Part shown: positions 1 to 5,590 of the stretch, one piece after another
How the letters are laid out: every line of letters begins with the position of its first letter
Numbering within the stretch: the first letter of the stretch is position 1
NCBI GenBank assembly: GCA_011620825.1
Contig: WOYN01000111.1
Coordinates: 1 to 5,590, forward strand
Source of the DNA: Candidatus Methanomethylophilaceae archaeon
GTDB taxonomy: Archaea; Thermoplasmatota; Thermoplasmata; Methanomassiliicoccales; Methanomethylophilaceae
Length of the DNA stretch: 5,590 bases
Reading direction: 5' to 3'
Notes under the pieces: generated by a model
What the model saw: the letters and a program-made list of their open reading frames with translations, nothing else
What the model was told of the DNA's origin: nothing
Database searches by the model: none
Program-made: the position numbers and the translations under genes

Positions 1-2
1 CG

Positions 3-74
3 GACGAGGATGCTATGTCGATCAACCGTAGGCTGATAGACAACAGTGATTCGGATTCGGATACGAAATTTTGA
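3..74 (+). CDS. Possible C-terminal tail of a truncated rightward gene (weak)
   Basis: The third forward frame is open from the left edge to a TGA at 72-74 and would encode 23 residues ending in an acidic, Ser/Asp-rich tail (SDSDSDTKF). If real, this is the 3' end of a gene lying mostly outside the window and converging on ppsA, with a 34-bp spacer holding a hairpin. The acidic stretch comes partly from a short tandem GATTCG repeat at 48-60. The other two forward frames hit stops earlier (TAG near 29-31, TGA near 34-36). An open run of 24 codons is common by chance, no motif is recognisable, and no function can be given. The alternative is plain intergenic DNA. Confidence 0.3.
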   Translation, partial: DEDAMSINRRLIDNSDSDSDTKF

Positions 75-107
75 AAAGAAAGCAAGAGGTTTACCGGCGT
101 GGCCGGG
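72..107 (-). terminator. Probable ppsA terminator, hairpin plus pyrimidine-rich tract
   Basis: Just past the ppsA stop codon (109-111) lies a GC-rich inverted repeat, CCGGC-GTG-GCCGG at 94-106 (5-bp stem, 3-base loop). On the minus strand it is followed by a T/C-rich tract (complement of 72-90, with CTTTCTTTTC at its end). Archaeal RNA polymerase terminates mainly on T-rich non-template tracts, so the tract is the more meaningful element. On the plus strand the same stem is followed by GTTTAATTTCT, so it could serve both directions if a gene converges from the left. Confidence 0.5.
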
Positions 108-108
108 T

Positions 109-2427
109 TTAATTTCTGTGGGCAAGCTCGCGCAGCTGCCTGAGCATCAGCTTCTGCTCCACGGAAGCTATGGCCTTCTTGGTCTTGACCACTGTGTCCG
201 GATTGAGTGATATCGAATCTATCCCGCACTCCACCAGGAATTCAGCGAACTCCGGGTAGACAGAGGGACCCTGGCCGCATATGCCTACGGTCTTTCCGTT
301 CTTGTGGGCCACTTCAATCAGCTGTTTGATCGCTCTCTTTACACCTTCGTTCCTCTCGTCAAAGTATCCCATCCTTCCGAGGACATCGGAATCCCGGTCT
401 ACGCCCAGTACAAGCTGGGTCAGGTCGTTAGACCCGATCGAGAACGAATCGCAGTATTGGCAGAACTCCTCGGCCATAAAGATGTTGACCGGAACTTCGG
501 CCATAAGGTACAGTTTTAGATTGATCCCCCTTTTGAGGCCGATCTCCCTCATCATCTCCGTTATGTCCTGGACCTCCTCTATGGTCCTTACGAACGGCAA
601 CATGATGTTCAGGTTTTTCAGCCCCATTTCATCCCTGACCTTCTTTATGGCCTTCAGTTCGCAGATGAATGCGTCCCTGTAATCCGGGGATACATATCTG
701 GAGCATCCGCGCCAGCCGATCATAGGGTTGTCTTCGTTCGGTTCGTAGTCTACACCGCCGCGCATGTCGCGGTACTCGTTCGTCTTGAAGTCGGAGGTCC
801 TGAGCACCACGGGGCGGGGGTAGAACGCCCTCGCAACCTTGGCGATTCCCTCTGCCAGTTTTTCAATTAGCTCGTCCGAGTGGCCGGCGGCTATGACGGA
901 CATCGGGTGTTCCCCTATGTAGTTGGTGAATAGGAACTCGCTCCTCATGAGACCTACGCCGTCGCACGGCAGTGCCGCCACCTCGTCGGCCTTGGTGGGC
1001 ATGCTCATGTTCACCATTATCTTGGTGCTGGTTACAGGCACATATTCGGCGGCCACAGATTGCGTGTCGGTGTGCTGCACCAGCGTTTTCTTTCTGATCT
1101 CTCCTTTGTAGACCATACCTGTCGTCCCGTCCACGGTGACGACCATACCGTCTCTGAGCACGGACGTTGCGTTGCCTGTTCCGACGACGCACGGTGTACC
1201 TAATTCCCTGGATATTATGGCGGCGTGGCATGTCATTCCTCCCTCGTCGGTGACTATCGCCACGGCCCTGGACATCGCCGGGACCATGTCGGGCATCGTC
1301 ATGGTGGTAACCAGCACATCGCCGTCCCTTATCACGTCCAGGCTCATGCTGACATCATATACTACAACGCGTCCTGTGGAAAGGCCCGGGCTCGCACCCA
1401 TGCCTGTGGTGATGACATTCTCCTGCGATACGTCGTTGCCGGCGGACTCGTTGGTCATGGAGTCGCCGACGGCGGTGATCGGTCTGGCCTGAACTATGAA
1501 AACTTTGCCGTCCTCTATGCACCATTCCATGTCCATAGGCTTTTCGTAGTGGATCTCGATCTGTCTTCCTATCTCGGCTATTTCGAGTATCCTGTCGTCG
1601 GGGATCTTCTGGGCGCTCTCTAGTTCGGGAGCGACGTCCTTTTTGACGGCCCCGCCGTTTTTCCCTCTGACGTATTTCCATTTTTGCGTAGACTTTCTGG
1701 TCTTTTCTTTGATTATCTTCATCTCGGTCTTGTCGACGACGTACGTATCGGGGGTGACCTCTCCGCCGACGATAGCTTCCCCGAGGCCGTAACCGGCCTC
1801 GACGATTATGTTGTTGGCCCCGCTGTTGGGGTCCACGGTAAACATTATGCCCGAGTATTCGGAGTTGACCATCTTCTGAACGACCACTGCGAGCTTGATC
1901 TCCTCGCTGGCGTATCCGCGCTTCTGGCGATACGAGATCGCCCTTGCGGTGAACAGCGAGGACCAGCATTTCCTGACCTTATCTAAAAGGTCCTCTTCTC
2001 CTGTGACGTTGAGATATGTCTCCTGCTGGCCGGCGAAACTGGCGTCCGGCAGGTCCTCGGCCGTTGCGCTCGATCGTACGGCGACGAATCCCTTCTTCCC
2101 CTTCGGGAACAGAACGTTGTACTTGGATAGAATCTCCGATTTCAGGTCGTCGGGGATCTCCCCCGTCTCGATCAACTTCCTGATGCGGTCAGATGCTTCG
2201 GCCAGACTCTGGTCCGAGTTCTCATCGATCGTTGTCAGCTCTTTTTCGACAGCCTTCGTCAGATTATTCTTTTCAAAGAAATAGTCATAGGCGTTGGTCG
2301 TTAGAACAAAAGCCCCCGGAACCGGGAAACCGGCAAAGGTCAGTTCTCCAAGGTTTGCTCCTTTGCCACCTACCAGCGGAACGTCCTCGACACGCAGCTC
2401 ATTGATATCCACAATTCTATTTTCCAT
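109..2427 (-). CDS. ppsA: Phosphoenolpyruvate synthase (pyruvate, water dikinase)
   Basis: This cytosolic enzyme converts ATP + pyruvate + water to AMP + PEP + Pi, the committed step into gluconeogenesis. The 772-residue protein is full length for the family, with all three domains in order. The N-terminal ATP-grasp, pyruvate/phosphate dikinase-type nucleotide-binding domain (about 16-318) shows VGGKGANLGEL (19-29), VRSSATAEDLPDASFAGQQ (117-135) and the distal MEWCIEDG...VQARPIT (300-318). The swivelling phosphohistidine domain (about 335-445) carries GGMTCHAAI with catalytic His401. The C-terminal TIM-barrel pyruvate/PEP domain shows GVGLMRSEF (490-498), LRTSDFKTNE (542-551), GWRG (571-574), SIGSNDLTQ (663-671) and GICGQGPS (715-722) with catalytic Cys717. 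The ATG at 2427 is chosen because a GGGGGA Shine-Dalgarno-like stretch lies 5 nt upstream and the family N-terminus begins there. It is divergent from the por operon. No truncation or missing key residue was seen. Confidence 0.97.
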   Translation of the reverse strand: MENRIVDINELRVEDVPLVGGKGANLGELTFAGFPVPGAFVLTTNAYDYFFEKNNLTKAVEKELTTIDENSDQSLAEASDRIRKLIETGEIPDDLKSEILSKYNVLFPKGKKGFVAVRSSATAEDLPDASFAGQQETYLNVTGEEDLLDKVRKCWSSLFTARAISYRQKRGYASEEIKLAVVVQKMVNSEYSGIMFTVDPNSGANNIIVEAGYGLGEAIVGGEVTPDTYVVDKTEMKIIKEKTRKSTQKWKYVRGKNGGAVKKDVAPELESAQKIPDDRILEIAEIGRQIEIHYEKPMDMEWCIEDGKVFIVQARPITAVGDSMTNESAGNDVSQENVITTGMGASPGLSTGRVVVYDVSMSLDVIRDGDVLVTTMTMPDMVPAMSRAVAIVTDEGGMTCHAAIISRELGTPCVVGTGNATSVLRDGMVVTVDGTTGMVYKGEIRKKTLVQHTDTQSVAAEYVPVTSTKIMVNMSMPTKADEVAALPCDGVGLMRSEFLFTNYIGEHPMSVIAAGHSDELIEKLAEGIAKVARAFYPRPVVLRTSDFKTNEYRDMRGGVDYEPNEDNPMIGWRGCSRYVSPDYRDAFICELKAIKKVRDEMGLKNLNIMLPFVRTIEEVQDITEMMREIGLKRGINLKLYLMAEVPVNIFMAEEFCQYCDSFSIGSNDLTQLVLGVDRDSDVLGRMGYFDERNEGVKRAIKQLIEVAHKNGKTVGICGQGPSVYPEFAEFLVECGIDSISLNPDTVVKTKKAIASVEQKLMLRQLRELAHRN

Positions 2428-2432
2428 CTATG

Positions 2433-2438
2433 TCCCCC
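2433..2438 (-). promoter_or_regulatory. Shine-Dalgarno-like site of ppsA
   Basis: Read on the minus strand, GGGGGA ends 5 nt before the ppsA ATG. It is an imperfect match to the GGAGGT core but well placed, and implies that ppsA has a real 5' leader, unlike porC. Confidence 0.5.
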
Positions 2439-2488
2439 GCAGGAAAGAATTTAGGCGCATCAGATGCACCGTGCGGAATAAGGACTTC

Positions 2489-2504
2489 TTTTTAATATTG
2501 TTTG
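2489..2504 (-). promoter_or_regulatory. Candidate ppsA TATA box
   Basis: On the minus strand this region reads CAAACAATATTAAAAA, an A-rich BRE-like stretch followed by a TATA-like element centred near 2495. Archaeal initiation about 26 nt downstream would fall near 2469, giving a leader of roughly 40 nt that contains the ppsA ribosome binding site. Competing minus-strand TATA-like sequences are TTATAAT (near 2551-2557) and ATATATA (near 2574-2580), which would give leaders of about 100-125 nt. The sequence alone does not decide. Confidence 0.3.
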
Positions 2505-2568
2505 CCCTGACCAACAACAATTCTGATATGTGTGTTATGCATTCGGATAGATTATAACTATGTCCGAT

Positions 2569-2638
2569 ATTCGTATATATTGCTATAATATTCGTAGAAA
2601 TAAGGCGGAAAATTAAGAATTTCGCCACATAATTCGTA
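2569..2638 (+). repeat. Three ATTCGTA direct repeats phased by 21 and 42 bp
   Basis: Exact copies of ATTCGTA lie at 2569-2575, 2590-2596 and 2632-2638. The first two extend to a shared 9-mer, ATATTCGTA (2567-2575 and 2588-2596). The start-to-start distances of 21 and 42 bp equal two and four helical turns at about 10.5 bp per turn, so all copies face the same side of the DNA. The third copy overlaps the palindrome TTCGTACGAA. The array lies upstream of the porC TATA box, as expected for a cooperative regulator, but no such regulator is identified. Confidence 0.6.
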
Positions 2639-2656
2639 CGAAAGTGAAATTTCACT
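2633..2656. promoter_or_regulatory. Two abutting perfect palindromes, candidate operator
   Basis: TTCGTACGAA (2633-2642) is a perfect 10-bp palindrome and AGTGAAATTTCACT (2643-2656) a perfect 14-bp palindrome; they touch without a spacer. Their centres are 12 bp apart, and the right edge lies 19 bp upstream of the porC TATA box. Dimeric helix-turn-helix regulators of archaea typically bind such sites. Placement upstream of TATA/BRE would fit an activator, or a repressor interfering with TFB loading. The regulator is unknown. Confidence 0.55.
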
Positions 2657-2666
2657 GCAATTCAAA

Positions 2667-2682
2667 GCGGAAGGCTTTAAAT
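2667..2682 (+). promoter_or_regulatory. por operon promoter (BRE and TATA box)
   Basis: A purine-rich BRE-like segment, GCGGAAGG (2667-2674), precedes a TATA-like TTTAAAT (2676-2682, centre 2679). Archaeal transcription usually starts about 25-27 nt downstream of the box centre. That predicts a start near 2704-2706, on or next to the first ATG of porC (2706). This is the best-placed promoter in the spacer for the por operon. Confidence 0.65.
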
Positions 2683-2705
2683 CAGATGTCGCTTTGACGT
2701 AACTG

Positions 2706-3272
2706 ATGGTTCCCATGGACATGGAAATAGTTTGGCATGGTAGAGGCGAGCAGGGTGTCGTCACTGCGAACGAGATTCTCGCCGAAGCAGCTATCAGTGC
2801 CGGAAAGTATGTGAAAGCATTCCCTGAGTTTGGGCCGGAGAGGATGGGAGCTCCGATCAAAGGGTTCACCAGGATTTCTGACAAACCTGTCAGGGTGCAC
2901 AGCCAAGTGTACGAGCCCGATATAGTGATCGTGTTGGACGGCACTCTTATCGGCAAGGTCGACGTGGCCGCCGGACTGAAAGAGAACGGTTTCATACTGG
3001 CCAACTATGACGGTACACCGGCCGAGCTCCAAACAGCGATCGGAACAGATCTGGAGTGTCATACGGTCAACGCTACGAAGATCTCCATCGAGGAGATCGG
3101 GAGGCCCATGGCCAACACGTCCATGCTGGGTGCCCTCGTTAAGATAAGGCCTATCGTGGAATTCGACACGATTGCCGAACATGTTATCAGCAAGCTCGGA
3201 GCAAAACTTTCCGAGAAGGTCATAAACAGCAATCTTTCAGCTCTCAAGAGGGCTTACGAGGAGGTGCAGTGA
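2706..3272 (+). CDS. porC: Pyruvate:ferredoxin oxidoreductase, gamma subunit
   Basis: This is the gamma subunit (also called PorG) of the heterotetrameric 2-oxoacid:ferredoxin oxidoreductase; in the related one-chain enzymes the equivalent domain helps bind CoA. Its 188 residues match the usual length of about 180. Family landmarks are the N-terminal HGRGEQGVVTA (11-21), FPEFGPERMGAP (39-50), the EPDIVIVLD segment (70-78) and NTSMLGA (137-143). The loop usually reads G-x-G-G-Q-G, but here the third glycine is Glu15. Three in-frame ATGs (2706, 2715, 2721) are possible. 2706 is chosen because the TATA box predicts transcription starting there, making the mRNA leaderless; no Shine-Dalgarno precedes any of the three. 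Homologues typically begin near the third Met (MEIVWHG). It is first in the operon and its stop overlaps the porD start by one base. Substrate is inferred as pyruvate; a 2-oxoisovalerate enzyme would look similar. Confidence 0.93.
   Translation: MVPMDMEIVWHGRGEQGVVTANEILAEAAISAGKYVKAFPEFGPERMGAPIKGFTRISDKPVRVHSQVYEPDIVIVLDGTLIGKVDVAAGLKENGFILANYDGTPAELQTAIGTDLECHTVNATKISIEEIGRPMANTSMLGALVKIRPIVEFDTIAEHVISKLGAKLSEKVINSNLSALKRAYEEVQ
3258..3266 (+). promoter_or_regulatory. Strong Shine-Dalgarno that sets the porD start
   Basis: GAGGAGGTG, inside the last codons of porC, contains the full GGAGGTG anti-16S complement and ends 5 nt before the ATG at 3272. The GTG at 3269 in the same frame would be only 2 nt away, too close, so the ATG is preferred. 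Confidence 0.75.
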
Positions 3273-3547
3273 TGGCCAAGATAAAGATCAAGGACATGCC
3301 TATTGGGGCCAGAGTCTGCAATCCCGGAAGCTCCGAGGCGATCCTTACAGGCGACTGGAGGTCTTACACCCCCGTGGTCGACAAGGAAAAGTGCATCAAC
3401 TGCCTCAACTGCTGGGTATTCTGCCCCGACAACTCGGTCATAGTCAAGGAAGGCAAGCTCGAAGGATTCAAGATGAGCCATTGCAAAGGTTGCGGCATAT
3501 GCGCCCAGATCTGCCCTAAGAAAGCTATCAGAATGACGGAGGCGTGA
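3272..3547 (+). CDS. porD: Pyruvate:ferredoxin oxidoreductase, delta subunit (2[4Fe-4S] ferredoxin-like)
   Basis: This subunit is the electron-transfer module of the complex, passing electrons between the TPP-bearing catalytic core and external ferredoxin. The 91-residue protein has the family N-terminal segment TGDWRSYTPVVD (26-37), which precedes the clusters. Two complete C-x2-C-x2-C-x3-C-P motifs follow: Cys41, 44, 47, 51 and Cys71, 74, 77, 81. Each is expected to bind a [4Fe-4S] cluster with ligand exchange, as in bacterial-type ferredoxins. No cluster cysteine is missing; Cys16 is extra. The start is the ATG at 3272, set by a strong upstream Shine-Dalgarno, rather than the GTG one codon earlier. 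It overlaps the porC stop by one base (TGATG) and ends 2 nt before the porA ATG, so the genes are probably translationally coupled. Confidence 0.95.
   Translation: MAKIKIKDMPIGARVCNPGSSEAILTGDWRSYTPVVDKEKCINCLNCWVFCPDNSVIVKEGKLEGFKMSHCKGCGICAQICPKKAIRMTEA
3538..3542 (+). promoter_or_regulatory. Shine-Dalgarno that sets the porA start
   Basis: GGAGG lies 7 nt before the ATG at 3550. The in-frame GTG at 3544 starts one base after it and cannot be served by it, so the ATG is the likely start. Confidence 0.65.
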
Positions 3548-3549
3548 AT

Positions 3550-4728
3550 ATGGCAAAGAAGAAGCTGGAAGACATAGCGATAAACGGCGACGGAGCCGTC
3601 GCATATGCATGGAAACAGATCGATCTCGACGTGTGCGCCGCATATCCCATCACCCCTCAGACGATCATTGTCGAGGACTTCTCCAAGTTCGTCGCGAACG
3701 GGGAGGTCAAGACCGAGTACGTCTGCGTCGAGTCGGAGCACAGCGCCCTGACGCTCTGCGCTGCGTCCTGCTCGGCAGGCGCGAGGACTTTCACGGCTAC
3801 GGCGTCCCAGGGTCTGGCATATATGTGGGAAATGCTTCCCATAACGTCGGCAATGAGGGTCCCGTTGGTCATGGCCGTAGCCAACAGGGCGGTCAGCGGT
3901 CCGATAAATATCAACAACGACCACGGCGATTCCATGGCCGCAAGAGACACGGGCTGGATACAGATGTTCGCTGACAACGTCCAGAGCGCTTATGACAACG
4001 CCGTCATAGCGCCAAGGATCGCAGAGCACCCAGACGTGCAGCTTCCGATAATAACGAATCTGGACGGTTTCATCCTGACCCATGCGGTCGAGAGGATGAC
4101 CCTGATCGATACCGAGGACGTCAAGAAGTTCGTCGGTGAGTTCGAACCGGTCTGCCCGTTGCTGGACTACAAGCACCCCACATCCCACGGGATGTTCGAC
4201 GGGCCGGACTTCTACTATGCGCACAAGTATCAGCAGGTCGAGGCTATGGACAAGGCGCTGGGAGTCGCCGAGCAGGTGTTCAAGGAGTTCAAGAAGCTGA
4301 CCGGCAGGGAATATCACCTTGTGGACGAGTACAGGTGCGATGACGCAGATTACGTCGCCATAATCCTGGGCTCATCCTACGGGACGATGCAGGAGACAGT
4401 CGACCAGATGCGCGAAGCCGGAATCAAGGTCGGGGCGGCAATGCCCCACATATACAGACCTTGGCCGGAGAAGGAGCTCGCGAGAATAATGAAGGGCAAG
4501 AAGGCGGTTGCAATATTCGACAAGCACGTGAGCCTCGGAGCTTACGGGCCCATGTATCCAGAGGTCGTCGTCGCGGCGGCCGACCTCGAAAAGATGCCGA
4601 AGATGTATAATTTCATATACGGTATCGGAGGAGCGGACACGAGCGTGTCGATACTCAGGGATGCGATGGAGTCCGTGGTCGATGGCACTGCAGACAAGAT
4701 CAACTATGTGGGGATGAAATTATTATGA
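3550..4728 (+). CDS. porA: Pyruvate:ferredoxin oxidoreductase, alpha subunit
   Basis: The alpha subunit pairs with beta to form the thiamine pyrophosphate active site, contributing pyruvate- and TPP-contacting residues; beta holds the diphosphate-Mg2+ motif. The 392-residue length is normal for archaeal PorA. Landmarks in order are NGDGAVAYAW (12-21), the signature AAYPITPQT (30-38), VESEHSAL (60-67) with a likely TPP-activating Glu, and RTFTATASQGLAYMWE (79-94). These are followed by ANRAVSGPININNDHGDSM (111-129), whose Arg113 matches the substrate-binding Arg of one-chain PFORs. The C-terminal half carries the transketolase C-like domain, with SYGTM and FDKHVSLGAYGPMYPE. The ATG at 3550 is preferred over the upstream GTG (3544) because of its Shine-Dalgarno spacing. 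The stop TGA shares ATGA with the porB start. The pyruvate assignment rests on family resemblance and the ppsA neighbour. Confidence 0.95.
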   Translation: MAKKKLEDIAINGDGAVAYAWKQIDLDVCAAYPITPQTIIVEDFSKFVANGEVKTEYVCVESEHSALTLCAASCSAGARTFTATASQGLAYMWEMLPITSAMRVPLVMAVANRAVSGPININNDHGDSMAARDTGWIQMFADNVQSAYDNAVIAPRIAEHPDVQLPIITNLDGFILTHAVERMTLIDTEDVKKFVGEFEPVCPLLDYKHPTSHGMFDGPDFYYAHKYQQVEAMDKALGVAEQVFKEFKKLTGREYHLVDEYRCDDADYVAIILGSSYGTMQETVDQMREAGIKVGAAMPHIYRPWPEKELARIMKGKKAVAIFDKHVSLGAYGPMYPEVVVAAADLEKMPKMYNFIYGIGGADTSVSILRDAMESVVDGTADKINYVGMKLL

Positions 4729-5590
4729 ATACGTCGCTAAAAAGTCTCAATCAACTGCCTGTCAAGCTGACGAGCGGGCACAGGCTCTGCGCCGGATGCG
4801 GCGAACCTGTGCTCGTCAAGCAGATATTGATGGGTACCCAGAGGCCGCTCGTGGTCTCTCTGTCTACTGGATGCCTCGAAGTTTCTACGACCGTGTATCC
4901 GTATACGTCGTGGAACGTGCCCCTGATACACACCGCATTCGGAAACGGTGCCTCAACATGCGCAGGTGTCGAGACTGCATACCAGTCTCTCAGGAAACAG
5001 GGAAAGATCAAAGAGGAGATGGACTTCGTCAACTTTGCAGGGGACGGTGGCACTTACGATATCGGTCTTCAGGCGCTCTCCGGAGCAATGGAGAGAGGGC
5101 ACAAGATGCTTTACGTCTGTATGAACAACGAAGCGTATATGAACACAGGCATCCAGAGGTCGAGCGCTACCGGCATGGGGGCCGATACCACCACCTCGCC
5201 TGCTGGGTCGGTTTCCCCGGGGAAGCAGGAGTATCCCAAAGACCTAACGGCCATAATGGTCGCGCACAATATCCCGTATGTCGCACAGGTGTCCCCCCAT
5301 AATTGGAGGGACACCGTCGAAAAAGCCAGGAAGGGATTCAACTGCGGAGGTCCTGCGTTCATCAATGCGATAACTCCTTGCCCCAGGGGCTGGAGGACTT
5401 CTTCTTCTATGACCGTGGACATGGCGCAGCTGGCCGTGGAAACCTGCGTCTGGCCGCTCTATGAGGTCGTCGACGGCAAGTATGCGCTGACAGCTGAAAG
5501 CCTCAAAATCGCCGAAGGTAAGATAGAGAAGAAGCCGGTAACCGATTGGATCGACGCCCAGGGGAGATACAGGCATCTCAAGGAGGAGCG
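4725..5590 (+). CDS. porB: Pyruvate:ferredoxin oxidoreductase, beta subunit (3' end outside window)
   Basis: This TPP-binding catalytic subunit also carries the proximal [4Fe-4S] cluster. The frame is open from the ATG at 4725 to the window edge (288 codons); family lengths near 300 or slightly more imply only a short C-terminus is missing. Cluster cysteines are visible as HRLCAGCGEP (Cys22, Cys25), STGCLEV (Cys50) and the distal TPCPRGW (Cys219). The TPP-Mg2+ motif runs from AGDGGTYDIGLQALSG (105-120) to NNEAYMNTG (134-142), followed by TTTSPAG (155-161). The family usually has D-N-E-A-Y-M-N-T-G, so position 134 is Asn instead of Asp. The segment ending AQGRYRHL matches the family C-terminal region. 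The start overlaps the porA stop by 4 bp (ATGA); only a weak GGGGAT lies upstream, so coupled reinitiation is likely. Confidence 0.95.
   Translation, partial: MNTSLKSLNQLPVKLTSGHRLCAGCGEPVLVKQILMGTQRPLVVSLSTGCLEVSTTVYPYTSWNVPLIHTAFGNGASTCAGVETAYQSLRKQGKIKEEMDFVNFAGDGGTYDIGLQALSGAMERGHKMLYVCMNNEAYMNTGIQRSSATGMGADTTTSPAGSVSPGKQEYPKDLTAIMVAHNIPYVAQVSPHNWRDTVEKARKGFNCGGPAFINAITPCPRGWRTSSSMTVDMAQLAVETCVWPLYEVVDGKYALTAESLKIAEGKIEKKPVTDWIDAQGRYRHLKEE

Larger units (their letters stand above)
2428..2705. promoter_or_regulatory. Divergent promoter region between ppsA and porCDAB
   Basis: This 278-bp spacer is clearly more AT-rich than the flanking genes and contains no convincing ORF. It must hold both the leftward ppsA promoter and the rightward por promoter. 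The por-proximal half (2567-2682) is crowded with short direct repeats and palindromes, which are listed separately. The hexamer GCGGAA occurs three times (2473-2478, 2605-2610, 2667-2672); the last copy sits directly upstream of the porC TATA box, where a BRE would be. A further 5-bp inverted repeat, AAATT-aag-AATTT, lies at 2610-2622. Confidence 0.8.

Noticed and set aside
1355..1969. 204-codon minus-strand ORF in another frame within ppsA
   Set aside because: The product is extremely Arg/Gly/Gln-rich, as expected of an out-of-frame reading of the ppsA gene, which is intact here.
2547..2561. Near-palindrome ATAG-ATTATAA-CTAT
   Set aside because: The arms are only 4 bp and the AT-rich centre is not symmetric about the same axis. 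It is readily explained by composition, though part may act as a minus-strand TATA element.
2428..2655. 75-codon minus-strand ORF filling the intergenic spacer, ending right before the ppsA ATG
   Set aside because: It has a GTG start with no Shine-Dalgarno, a composition rich in Ile/Asn/Leu/Lys/Ser typical of translated AT-rich spacer, no recognisable motif, and it covers both candidate promoters.
2473..2672. Three copies of GCGGAA (2473, 2605, 2667) as a regulatory repeat
   Set aside because: The spacing is irregular and a hexamer is too short to stand out. Only the last copy has a positional meaning, as the BRE-like element.
2682..3182. 166-codon minus-strand ORF opposite porC
   Set aside because: It is the antisense shadow of porC, begins inside it, runs into the por promoter, and shows no family motif.
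3364..4317. 317-codon minus-strand ORF opposite porD and porA
   Set aside because: It is a shadow of strongly supported plus-strand genes in GC-rich DNA; the product has no domain and a low-complexity Arg/Val/Leu/His composition.
1..5590. Mobile elements, CRISPR arrays, tRNA/rRNA genes, inteins, defence systems
   Set aside because: No terminal inverted repeats, transposase motifs, spaced direct-repeat arrays, tRNA cloverleaf sequences or insertions interrupting the enzyme motifs were seen; coding is continuous core metabolism.

Overview
The window looks like a chromosomal segment of an archaeon, most plausibly a Thermoplasmatota or Methanomassiliicoccales-type methanogen. The lineage is an inference and no database search was possible. 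The supporting signs are a four-subunit archaeal-type pyruvate:ferredoxin oxidoreductase in the order gamma-delta-alpha-beta, heavy use of AGG (Arg) and ATA (Ile) codons, moderately GC-rich genes separated by an AT-rich spacer, a TATA-type promoter element, and a first operon gene that appears to be leaderless.

Layout. Positions 1-108 hold a possible C-terminal tail of a rightward gene (weak) and a hairpin with a pyrimidine-rich tract that probably terminates ppsA. Positions 109-2427 (minus strand) are a complete phosphoenolpyruvate synthase gene. Positions 2428-2705 are a 278-bp AT-rich divergent promoter region with an unusually dense set of DNA symmetries. Positions 2706-5590 (plus strand) are a tightly packed operon porC-porD-porA-porB. 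porB runs off the right edge, probably lacking only its last few tens of residues.

How the genes work together. The Por complex interconverts pyruvate + CoA + oxidised ferredoxin and acetyl-CoA + CO2 + reduced ferredoxin. PpsA converts pyruvate to phosphoenolpyruvate at the cost of ATP going to AMP + Pi. Together they form the acetyl-CoA to pyruvate to PEP entry into gluconeogenesis and biosynthesis, or its reverse at the Por step. Divergent transcription from one shared control region suggests joint regulation of the pyruvate node.

Novelty. The genes are ordinary core metabolism; I see no mobile element, CRISPR array, RNA gene or defence system. The most interesting part is the intergenic region. 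It has three exact copies of the 7-mer ATTCGTA at offsets of 21 and 42 bp (same helical face). It also has two directly abutting perfect palindromes (10 bp and 14 bp) just upstream of the porC TATA box. These look like binding sites of an unidentified regulator.
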